Shown piece after piece: positions 1 to 6,084 of a DNA stretch of 16,863 nt. The DNA comes from T3Sed10-241 sp036751905. Its GTDB lineage: Bacteria > Bacteroidota > Bacteroidia > Flavobacteriales_D > Cryomorphaceae. The DNA is taken from positions 1-16,863 of the forward strand of contig DAIOTP010000079.1 in assembly GCA_036751905.1 (NCBI GenBank), given 5' to 3'. Below the pieces are notes generated by a model. It saw only the letters and a program-made list of their open reading frames with translations. It made no database searches and was not told the DNA's origin. Position numbers and translations under genes: made by a program. How positions within the stretch are numbered: position 1 is the first letter of the stretch; the number at the start of each line of letters is the position of its first letter.

Positions 1-822
1 GTCATAATCGCCTACTGTGCCCGACATAGCGCATATGCTGAGCCCTGCACCCGAGCCCAGGGTCACGTTGCTGAAGGTGCCGTCCTGGTTGTTTCGAAAA
101 AGTACATTTTCTACAAAAACGCGGTCGGTGATCAGGTAAAGGTCTTCCCAGCCGTCGTTGTTGTAATCGAGAAACACCGGTTGAAACATGGGTCTTTGGG
201 GCAGCCACAGTCCTGTACTTACGGTGCTTTCGGTGAATGTGCCATCACCATTGTTGATATAAAATACCGGCGCCTTCGATGCACTGACCCCAATGCTGGG
301 GTGGTAAAATTTGGCCACATACAGGTCGAGGTCGCCGTCGTGGTCATAATCGCACCAGGCCGCCCCGGTATAGTACCATGAAGCTTGGTCCAAACCAGCT
401 GCGGCAGCTACATTCACGAAGTTAAAGTTGCCGTCGTTTTGCCAAAGCTCAAGGGGGCCGTGCATTTTGCTGATAAAGAGGTCGAGGTCGCCATCGCTGT
501 CGTAATCCACCCACATGATCATCATGATTTGCTTGCCGTCATTGTTGGGAATAGCAAATGGAGCCGGGCTCAGATTGCCTTGGTTGTTCACCAAAAACAC
601 GGGCGCAAGGTTGCCACGGCCTATGGTCACATCGTCCCATCCATCCTGATTGAAGTCATAAAAGCTCAATCCATTGCCATTGTAAGTGGTCGCCACAGTA
701 CTTTGGATGTTGAGCATGCTGCTTACATCAGTGTATTGCCCATGCACCACATGCATAGCCATGCTTGCCGCCATGCAGGCAAACAATGCGGCGCTGCTGG
801 TCCGATTGGTCAAATGATACAT
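1..822 (-). CDS. FG-GAP/VCBS repeat secreted protein, N-terminal part (runs off left edge)
   Basis: The reading frame is open from an ATG at 822 to the window edge, giving 274 visible residues without a stop. An in-frame TAG at 895-897 bounds it upstream. Residues 1-28 look like a Sec signal peptide, with a hydrophobic Ala/Met-rich core and possible cleavage after VVHG. Four Asp-rich calcium-loop motifs of the FG-GAP/VCBS type follow: YDFNQDGWDD near 55, VDYDSDGDLD near 105, CDYDHDGDLD near 157 and LDYNNDGWED near 218. They are 50-61 residues apart, and a fifth begins at the edge (GDYD). NNGDGTF and NNQDGTF blade motifs lie between them. In this family such repeats build a beta-propeller, usually in secreted or surface proteins of Bacteroidota, often with an ASPIC/UnbV or type IX secretion C-terminal domain. 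That end is outside the window. The ligand or substrate is unknown. Other Met codons at 774, 762 and 756 are possible but would cut into the signal peptide. Confidence 0.9.
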   Translation of the reverse strand, partial: MYHLTNRTSSAALFACMAASMAMHVVHGQYTDVSSMLNIQSTVATTYNGNGLSFYDFNQDGWDDVTIGRGNLAPVFLVNNQGNLSPAPFAIPNNDGKQIMMIMWVDYDSDGDLDLFISKMHGPLELWQNDGNFNFVNVAAAAGLDQASWYYTGAAWCDYDHDGDLDLYVAKFYHPSIGVSASKAPVFYINNGDGTFTESTVSTGLWLPQRPMFQPVFLDYNNDGWEDLYLITDRVFVENVLFRNNQDGTFSNVTLGSGAGLSICAMSGTVGDYD

Positions 823-857
823 AGTTGTGGCCAGGGGTGGTTGTAAGCTGGTTATAC

Positions 858-865
858 CAAAGCTA
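858..865 (-). promoter_or_regulatory. Probable -7 promoter box of the FG-GAP gene
   Basis: On the minus strand this reads TAGCTTTG, an exact match to the Bacteroidota -7 consensus TAnnTTTG. It lies 35 bases upstream of the ATG at 822. No TTTG element is found 19 bases further upstream, so the site rests on the -7 box and its position alone. Confidence 0.4.
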
Positions 866-1030
866 AGGAAAATTTCGATGCCACCGTCATTTACCTAAAA
901 GTAAATGTGCGGATTACGGTGAGGTCCCGCAAACGCTTGAAAAGTGTGGTGCAATGTATATCATTCGCACTGCCTTTGCGCGATGGCTACTACATGCTGC
1001 CCATCCCAACGGCGCTGCATGGATGTTGGC

Positions 1031-2131
1031 TTAAGCCAATGTAAGTTTAAATGCCTTGTAAGCTTCCGCAAATGAACGCGCGGCGTCCACATGGCTGAAG
1101 GCGCAGCGCTCATCCAGACCCGACGGGTGCGTGATGTGCAGCTCGGCATATTCCACCATGGGCACTTGGTAATTTTCGCGAAAGCGCCGATCGCGTGAGC
1201 CGTCCTTATTGGCCTTGAGCCATTCACTGCCCATTGTGTGTGCATCGGAGGGCACAGGGCCCTCTTCTTTGAAGTGTATGGTATGGAAGCGGATGTGTAG
1301 CTGGGCCATATCGAGCAGGGCAAATTGCCCCGGCCCGGCTACGAGGGCCACAAAGGCAGGGTACAGGAATATGTCGGCTCCGGTGGCATTCTCAAGGTGC
1401 ATGCCATCGAAGCTGGAGCTGATGAGAGGAAGGTTGGCATAGCGGTGCTGCACGGCTATGCGGTTTATGTTATGGCTGGCTGTGCTGCGGTCTATGCGCG
1501 TATTGGTATTGCTGCGCACACTGTGGTCCCATGCTTTTTCACTGCGCAGCAAGGCAGCATAGGCTTGCAGCAGGTCGGTGTAGGCCGCGGCTGTGCTGCC
1601 ATCGCAATTCACGTCTACATTCACCGTACAGTTGTCAAGTTGCTCCTCTGTAGCCAAGGCATAGGCCATGCTTTCATTGCGCTTTTCGCGAAACCATTTG
1701 AGGGCAAAGCCTACGAGCAGTATCAGGCTTAAGGTGTGCAAACGCTTCCAGCGCAGCGCCTGTTTTTGTGCAAGCACAAGTTCCCGTTTGAGCCTTTCGC
1801 GCTCCTGGTGGCATTCTTGCAAGGTCTGGTACAGTTCATTGAGCCCCGGGCAGGTGGCAGCCTTGAGCGGGGGCGTGGTATCAGGGGGCAGGTCCTGCAC
1901 GTACTGCGTGATGAGCCTGCGCTCCTTGTCGTTGATGCGCCGCTTTCCCTTGCCCCCTCCTATGCGGTGCCGGTCGTATATGCCGGTACCTGGCAGCCCG
2001 GTATTGAGAAAGGTGCCATGGCGGTTGAAGTTTACATTCATGCCCCGAGGTCCTACGGTGGTGCTGATGCCGCTTTTGCTCAGGTTGAGGGTAAGCCCGG
2101 GAAATACCCTTACACGTTTTCTGAATTTCAT
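1031..2131 (-). CDS. DUF4236 domain protein with membrane helix and uncharacterised C-terminal domain
   Basis: This is a 366-residue protein with an ATG start at 2131 and a TAA stop at 1031-1033. Residues 1-58 match the DUF4236 pattern: MKFRKRVRVFPGLTLNLSKS, then GISTTVGPRG and a TGLPGTGIY ending. A charged Lys/Arg linker leads into a probable coiled coil at about 97-130, rich in Glu, Arg and Leu. One hydrophobic helix follows at about 131-147 (LHTLSLILLVGFALKW). Residues 160-190 contain several Cys and Asp. Residues 240-366 form a separate domain with FDGMHLENATGADIFLYP and NKDGSRDRRF motifs; I do not know it as a named family. DUF4236 has no established function, and it often sits at the N-terminus of varied bacterial proteins. 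The gene stands alone downstream of the transaldolase terminator and probably has its own promoter. It is likely anchored in the inner membrane, but its topology is not clear. Confidence 0.85.
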   Translation of the reverse strand: MKFRKRVRVFPGLTLNLSKSGISTTVGPRGMNVNFNRHGTFLNTGLPGTGIYDRHRIGGGKGKRRINDKERRLITQYVQDLPPDTTPPLKAATCPGLNELYQTLQECHQERERLKRELVLAQKQALRWKRLHTLSLILLVGFALKWFREKRNESMAYALATEEQLDNCTVNVDVNCDGSTAAAYTDLLQAYAALLRSEKAWDHSVRSNTNTRIDRSTASHNINRIAVQHRYANLPLISSSFDGMHLENATGADIFLYPAFVALVAGPGQFALLDMAQLHIRFHTIHFKEEGPVPSDAHTMGSEWLKANKDGSRDRRFRENYQVPMVEYAELHITHPSGLDERCAFSHVDAARSFAEAYKAFKLTLA

Positions 2132-2151
2132 ACGCGCTCAATTCAATGGCC

Positions 2152-2183
2152 ACAAGATACTTCCATTCCTTGCAACCCACAAA
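2152..2183 (-). promoter_or_regulatory. Candidate promoter of the DUF4236 gene
   Basis: On the minus strand a TTTG (2180-2183) is followed, 20 bases later, by TATCTTGT (2152-2159), an imperfect TAnnTTTG box. The box ends 20 bases before the ATG at 2131. The TTTG is part of the T-tract end of the preceding transaldolase terminator, so the terminator and promoter overlap. Confidence 0.3.
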
Positions 2184-2214
2184 AAAAAAGCATCCCCGAT
2201 GGAGGAATGCTTTT
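2181..2214 (-). terminator. Intrinsic terminator of the transaldolase gene
   Basis: The minus strand reads an 8-base arm AAAAGCAT (2207-2214), then TCC and TCC pairing with GGGG around a three-base loop (2198-2200), then ATGCTTTT. This gives about 12 base pairs with two single-base bulges. A run of nine T follows (2181-2189). The hairpin starts 24 bases past the transaldolase stop. The hairpin-plus-T-tract form is typical of Rho-independent termination, and the T-tract orientation fits the minus strand. Confidence 0.85.
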
Positions 2215-2238
2215 CGCAAAAAGAACGATTGCAGTGCC

Positions 2239-2904
2239 TTATACGCCTACCTGGCTCGCTTTCTTGTGGTCTGCGAGAAATTGGGCGAGGCCACTGTCGG
2301 TGAGGGGATGCTTGAGCAGACCGAGGATGGAGCTCAGCGGGCCCGTCATCACATCGGCGCCGAGTTCGGCGCATTGGATCACGTGCATGGTGTGGCGCAC
2401 CGAAGCGGCAAGTATTTGTGTGTCGTAAGCGTAGTTGTCATAAATGAGCCTGATTTGCTCAATGAGCTCAAGCCCGTTGGTTGAAATATCGTCGAGCCTC
2501 CCAATAAAGGGCGATACGTAGGTGGCACCAGCTTTTGCGGCTAGCAGCGCCTGCCCGGCCGAGAACACGAGGGTACAATTGGTTTTGATGCCTTTGTCTG
2601 AAAAATAGCGCAATGCCTTCACACCATCCTTGATCATGGGCACCTTCACCACGATGTTCTTGTGGAGGGCAGCCAGTGCTTCTCCTTCACGCACCATGCC
2701 GTCGAAGTCGGTGCTGATTACTTCAGCGCTCACAGGTCCATCTACAATACCGCAAATGTCGAGGTAATGCTGTATGATGTTGTCCTCGCCCGTGATGCCT
2801 TCTTTGGCCATAAGTGAAGGATTGGTGGTGACGCCGTCGAGTACGCCGAGGTCTTGTGCTTCACGTATTTGGTCGAGATTGGCAGTGTCTATAAAGAATT
2901 TCAT
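2239..2904 (-). CDS. tal: Transaldolase of the small TalC/FSA-like family
   Basis: This is a 221-residue cytoplasmic enzyme that transfers dihydroxyacetone units in the non-oxidative pentose phosphate pathway; close relatives act as fructose-6-phosphate aldolases. Its length fits the short TalC/MipB-type family (about 215-222 residues) rather than the 310-residue TalB class. Visible motifs in order are FIDTANLDQI (residues 4-13) with the family Asp6, GVTTNPSLMAKEG (24-36), NIVVKVPM (83-90) with the expected Schiff-base Lys87, TNCTLVFSAGQA (108-119) and YVSPFIGRLDD (129-139). The start is the ATG at 2904. The frame stays open 222 bases further, to 3126, but that extension has no family similarity and overlaps the divergent neighbour. 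It is monocistronic, with its own terminator and a promoter at 2926-2956. Telling transaldolase from fructose-6-phosphate aldolase activity needs an assay. Confidence 0.95.
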   Translation of the reverse strand: MKFFIDTANLDQIREAQDLGVLDGVTTNPSLMAKEGITGEDNIIQHYLDICGIVDGPVSAEVISTDFDGMVREGEALAALHKNIVVKVPMIKDGVKALRYFSDKGIKTNCTLVFSAGQALLAAKAGATYVSPFIGRLDDISTNGLELIEQIRLIYDNYAYDTQILAASVRHTMHVIQCAELGADVMTGPLSSILGLLKHPLTDSGLAQFLADHKKASQVGV

Positions 2905-2925
2905 GGAATTGTAATTTAGATGCCG

Positions 2926-2956
2926 CGAAGGTACAATCTGTAAGGCGTAGGCCAAA
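2926..2956 (-). promoter_or_regulatory. Bacteroidota-type promoter of the transaldolase gene
   Basis: On the minus strand, TTTG (2953-2956) is followed by exactly 19 bases and TACCTTCG (2926-2933). This matches TTTG-N19-TAnnTTTG with one mismatch in the -7 box. The box ends 21 bases before the ATG at 2904, leaving a leader of about 15 bases. Spacing and placement agree with primary sigma factor promoters known in Bacteroidota. Confidence 0.65.
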
Positions 2957-2976
2957 GGTAAATTGCACGAAGTGTT

Positions 2977-2984
2977 TAGATTTG
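2977..2984 (+). promoter_or_regulatory. Probable -7 box of the four-helix membrane protein gene
   Basis: The plus strand reads TAGATTTG, an exact TAnnTTTG match, 20 bases upstream of the ATG at 3005. No TTTG is present at the usual 19-base spacing upstream. The 100-base divergent intergenic region thus holds one promoter for each direction. Confidence 0.4.
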
Positions 2985-3004
2985 TATATCCAAACCTTGT
3001 AACT

Positions 3005-3421
3005 ATGAAAAAAATTCTGATTAACTTCTTTGCTGTCTTGTTGGCTCTTCTTGCTGGCAGCGTGCTCAACGGGGCCTTGCTGGTACTGGGTACCAAACTC
3101 ATTCCTCCACCCGAAGGTGTGAACATTATGGATGCCGACAGTCTTGCGGCCGGTATCGGGCTGTTTGAGCCGTATCATTTCATATCTCCCTTTGTTGCGC
3201 ATGCCATGGGTACCTTTCTTGGGGCCATCGTCGCGGTGATACTGGCAGTGGGCAGACCCACATGGCCGGCATGGGTCATCGGCGGGCTCTTCTTTGTGGG
3301 CGGTGTAGTGAACGCATTTTTGATTCCAGCCCCGACGTGGTTCATTGTGGTCGACCTGGCTTTGGCCTATTTCCCCATGGCTTGGCTCGCCATAAGGATT
3401 GTGAACCGGCCCCAGGCCTGA
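3005..3421 (+). CDS. Four-helix integral membrane protein of unknown function
   Basis: This is a 138-residue protein with an ATG start at 3005 (MKKILINFFAVLLALLAG) and a TGA stop at 3419-3421. An in-frame ATG at 2963 lies upstream of the likely -7 box, so it is not the start. Hydrophobic segments lie at about 5-28, 57-81, 86-107 and 110-131. The first helix is followed by a loop containing KLIPPPEGVN and an acidic DADS stretch. Helix two carries the polar motif FVAHAMGTFLGA, and helix three the motif GGVVNAF. Small conserved membrane proteins of this shape are common in Bacteroidota, but I do not recognise a named family. It is transcribed away from the transaldolase and towards tamL, and no terminator was seen after it. 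It could be a small permease-like or membrane-stress protein; nothing in the sequence decides this. Confidence 0.85.
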   Translation: MKKILINFFAVLLALLAGSVLNGALLVLGTKLIPPPEGVNIMDADSLAAGIGLFEPYHFISPFVAHAMGTFLGAIVAVILAVGRPTWPAWVIGGLFFVGGVVNAFLIPAPTWFIVVDLALAYFPMAWLAIRIVNRPQA

Positions 3422-3804
3422 GCAAAAGCAATTCTTGGCCATTTTCCGTAGCGAATGGACCGTGTCACAGCCATGGAGCGGCACTTACAGCTCCTCATTG
3501 CTTGGCACCAGGCATCCTGCCCTGAGTCGCGTCCTGACAATAGCCCAGAAAGGGCGTCATATCTTTGAGCCCAGCTGCGCCCGTACTGGGGGAATGACCG
3601 TCACCCAAATTGATCAAGGTCTGAGCCTCAAAATAATTAAAGGCCAGGCACCGCTTCGATTGGAAGTTTGAAATTAAAAAAACGGGTGTCCCAGCGATGA
3701 AAACAGGAGGTTTTTGTCAGCGCAATGGATTTCGCCCGGCTCAGCTCAATTTCCCGAAAAGGAATGGTCCCGGCCTACACACACGAGGAGGGCAATAACC
3801 AGGA
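3422..3804. other. Gene-free convergent intergenic region
   Basis: These 383 bases lie between the convergent membrane-protein gene and tamL. Short open frames exist on both strands (for example 3435-3671, plus), but none has a recognisable domain or a start signal I trust. On the minus strand a weak GGG-ACA-CCC hairpin followed by seven T (about 3676-3692) might end the tamL transcript, but its stem is only three pairs. No repeat or RNA gene was seen. Confidence 0.5.
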
Positions 3805-6084
3805 TCAGAATGGGTAGCCAATGGCAATGTTGAGCAAGAGATTTTCGCTGCGCCAGTCGCGTCTCAGCGGATTGATGTCTTCAAAAATCCAGCGCTCGCC
3901 TTCCGGCAAATAGGGGAGGCGCACCGGAAAGGCCAGGTCGAAGCGCAGGATGACGAAGGTAAAGTCCATCCGCAAGCCCACGCCAGTAGCCACGGCCAAC
4001 TCACTCACAGCCTTGCTCCAGCCGAACTCGCCACCGGGCCGACCCTCCGATGGGCGCTGCAACCATACATTGCCCACATCGGTGAAGAGCGCCCCCTCGA
4101 AGTAACCGCCCTTGGCGAAACGGTACTCAAGGTTAAACTCCGCGAGGTAATCGCCCGTTTGGTCAAAGAATGAGCCGAACACCTGGTCCTCATTGAAGAA
4201 GCTGCCCGGCCCAATGGCCCTCGGCTGGAAGGCACGCATGCTGATGGCACCGCCCACAAAAAATTGCTTCACGAAGGGCACAGCAGTGCTGTTGCCATAG
4301 GCGAAGCCGGCCCCAATATTCTGCCGAAATACCAGTTCGCTGGTGCGGTTCAGCTTGTAGGTAAAGCGGTTGTCAATCAGTACACGGGTATATTGGGAGA
4401 AGGGAATTCCGCCAAGGGTGAAGTCGCCAGGCTCGCGCAAGCCACCTTGCAACAAGGTGTAAATGCCATTGAGCAGGTTGCCGGAAAGGTCAATGTTGGC
4501 ACTGAAAAACCAGCGCAGGCGCTGCCCTGTTTTCCAGGCCGGATTGTAGGTGTAGGTGTAATTGGGCCCCACGATGAATTGGTTTTCAAAACTCTCCCTA
4601 AAAAATACGTTGTCCTCCAGCAGTTCATCAAGCGCCGGCGATGAACTGAGCAAGCGCAGGAAGCTTACGCTCATAATGTTAAGGTTGTGGAAATGGGATT
4701 CGCCATTGATCCACTCAACTCCATAGCGCACACCGGCAGCACTTTGGGCGTAGAAGTCGGCTTGTTGGAATATGCGGTACTGCGCGCCATACTTGGTGCG
4801 GGGCACGTTGCCCAGTGGTTTTTGTCGGCGCAATTCGATAAAGCCTTTGCGCGGCACAAGCAGGTCGGCTTGCAGGTCGAATTCAAAGGAGCTCAAGCCC
4901 CTGCGTGCACCCGAAAGCTGGGTTTCATAGCGCCCTATACCAGTGATGCGCAGGCTTTCAGCACCCCTTAACAGGTTGCGGTTGTTGTATTCGAGGTGTA
5001 CACCAGGGCCGGTAAAGTTGTTGGAGGTGGTATTGATGTCAAACTCTGTGCTCACGAGCTGCTTCTTCATGGGCGAGCCATCGAGGTCGGCACGGAGTTT
5101 ATACGTCCCGTTGAGTGTGTCGGAGGTGTAGTTGAGGTTCACATACTCAAATATGTTCAAGCGGTTGAGCTGCCTCAGGGTGATGCGCTGGTCTCTCAAG
5201 GAGTAGTCATCGCCCTGTTTGATAGCGATAAAGGGCTCGAGCTTTTCAGGCTTAATAAAGGGATTGTGCACACTGAGCAACACATTCACAGGCCCCGGTA
5301 TGGTATCACGTACAGGGTAATTGCCACTCAGGTCGAGCCATACTTCATCAATTTCATACACTTCGAGCAGGGATGGGGGCAGACCCTCGGCCAATCCCAC
5401 CCTGAGCCGCACTGTACGTCCGCCACCCGTACTGTCGGCTTGAAATTGCACAAAATCAGGCCTGAAGTAAAAGTACCCCTCTGAACGGAAGTGGTTTCCT
5501 ATTTGCTCACGCGAGGTGTTGAGCGCCTGCCTGCTGAATAGTTTTCCCGGAAGGAGATCAGAACTTTGCAGCAGTGAATCTATTTCATGGCATATCTTCG
5601 AAGGCTCGTCACACACGCTCAATTCACTTATGCGGTAAGGCGCGTTTTGGTCAATGCGGTAGCGCACACGCGCCTCGTGTTTCGAGGAGTCAATAATGGC
5701 TTGAACCTGAGCGCGAAAGAAGCCTTCACTTCTCAAAAGGCTTTCAATGTAGGCAGCATTGCGGTCCCTGCGCACTTCGCCCACAAACACAGGCGCGGTG
5801 CCAATGCGGAATTTGAGCCAGTGCTTAATTCCTTTCTCTTTTTCGACATCACCCATTACGCCATAGAGCCACGCGGCAGGCCGCGAGCGAATGATCTTGT
5901 ATACAGGGTCGGGCTTCAAGTCATCCTCGATCTGATTGTGCAATTGGCGGGGAACACTTTCTGCATCCTTATCATATTCCAGTTCATGACCAGCGAAGTA
6001 CAATTCGCCTTCCGGCAAATAGCGCTTGGCTGTGCACGATGCCAGCAAAAACAGGATTGTTATGTAACACCAAGCCCTATTCAT
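3805..6084 (-). CDS. tamL: TamL, BamA/TamA-family outer-membrane lipoprotein
   Basis: This is a 759-residue Omp85-superfamily protein. It begins with a lipoprotein signal whose lipobox is LASC, with the lipidated cysteine at residue 17. A lipidated TamA homologue is the hallmark of the Bacteroidota variant TamL. POTRA-like repeats occupy about 95-340, seen for instance as FFRAQVQAIIDSS and YFYFRPDFVQF. From about 345 a 16-strand barrel is expected, with alternating aromatic strands. The loop-6 region has GGAISMRAFQPR followed by AIGPGSF, the counterpart of the (V/I)RG(F/Y) motif, with Ala in place of Gly. The protein ends in NIAIGYPF, a C-terminal Phe typical of outer-membrane barrels. With TamB it should form the translocation and assembly module spanning the envelope. 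Its ATG (6082-6084) overlaps the end of tamB by eight bases, so the two are translationally coupled. Confidence 0.93.
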   Translation of the reverse strand: MNRAWCYITILFLLASCTAKRYLPEGELYFAGHELEYDKDAESVPRQLHNQIEDDLKPDPVYKIIRSRPAAWLYGVMGDVEKEKGIKHWLKFRIGTAPVFVGEVRRDRNAAYIESLLRSEGFFRAQVQAIIDSSKHEARVRYRIDQNAPYRISELSVCDEPSKICHEIDSLLQSSDLLPGKLFSRQALNTSREQIGNHFRSEGYFYFRPDFVQFQADSTGGGRTVRLRVGLAEGLPPSLLEVYEIDEVWLDLSGNYPVRDTIPGPVNVLLSVHNPFIKPEKLEPFIAIKQGDDYSLRDQRITLRQLNRLNIFEYVNLNYTSDTLNGTYKLRADLDGSPMKKQLVSTEFDINTTSNNFTGPGVHLEYNNRNLLRGAESLRITGIGRYETQLSGARRGLSSFEFDLQADLLVPRKGFIELRRQKPLGNVPRTKYGAQYRIFQQADFYAQSAAGVRYGVEWINGESHFHNLNIMSVSFLRLLSSSPALDELLEDNVFFRESFENQFIVGPNYTYTYNPAWKTGQRLRWFFSANIDLSGNLLNGIYTLLQGGLREPGDFTLGGIPFSQYTRVLIDNRFTYKLNRTSELVFRQNIGAGFAYGNSTAVPFVKQFFVGGAISMRAFQPRAIGPGSFFNEDQVFGSFFDQTGDYLAEFNLEYRFAKGGYFEGALFTDVGNVWLQRPSEGRPGGEFGWSKAVSELAVATGVGLRMDFTFVILRFDLAFPVRLPYLPEGERWIFEDINPLRRDWRSENLLLNIAIGYPF

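Noticed and set aside
385..846. Plus-strand open frame of 153 codons opposite the FG-GAP gene
   Set aside because: Its translation, rich in Val, Ala and His, is the antisense reading of the Asp-rich calcium loops. The minus-strand frame has a signal peptide and clear motifs.
2905..3126. Upstream extension of the transaldolase frame to 3126
   Set aside because: No transaldolase similarity before MKFFIDTAN, and the extension overlaps the promoter and start of the divergent gene.
3435..3671. Plus-strand 78-codon frame in the convergent gap
   Set aside because: No recognisable motif, no promoter box or start signal, and it lies beyond the stop of the preceding gene without coupling.
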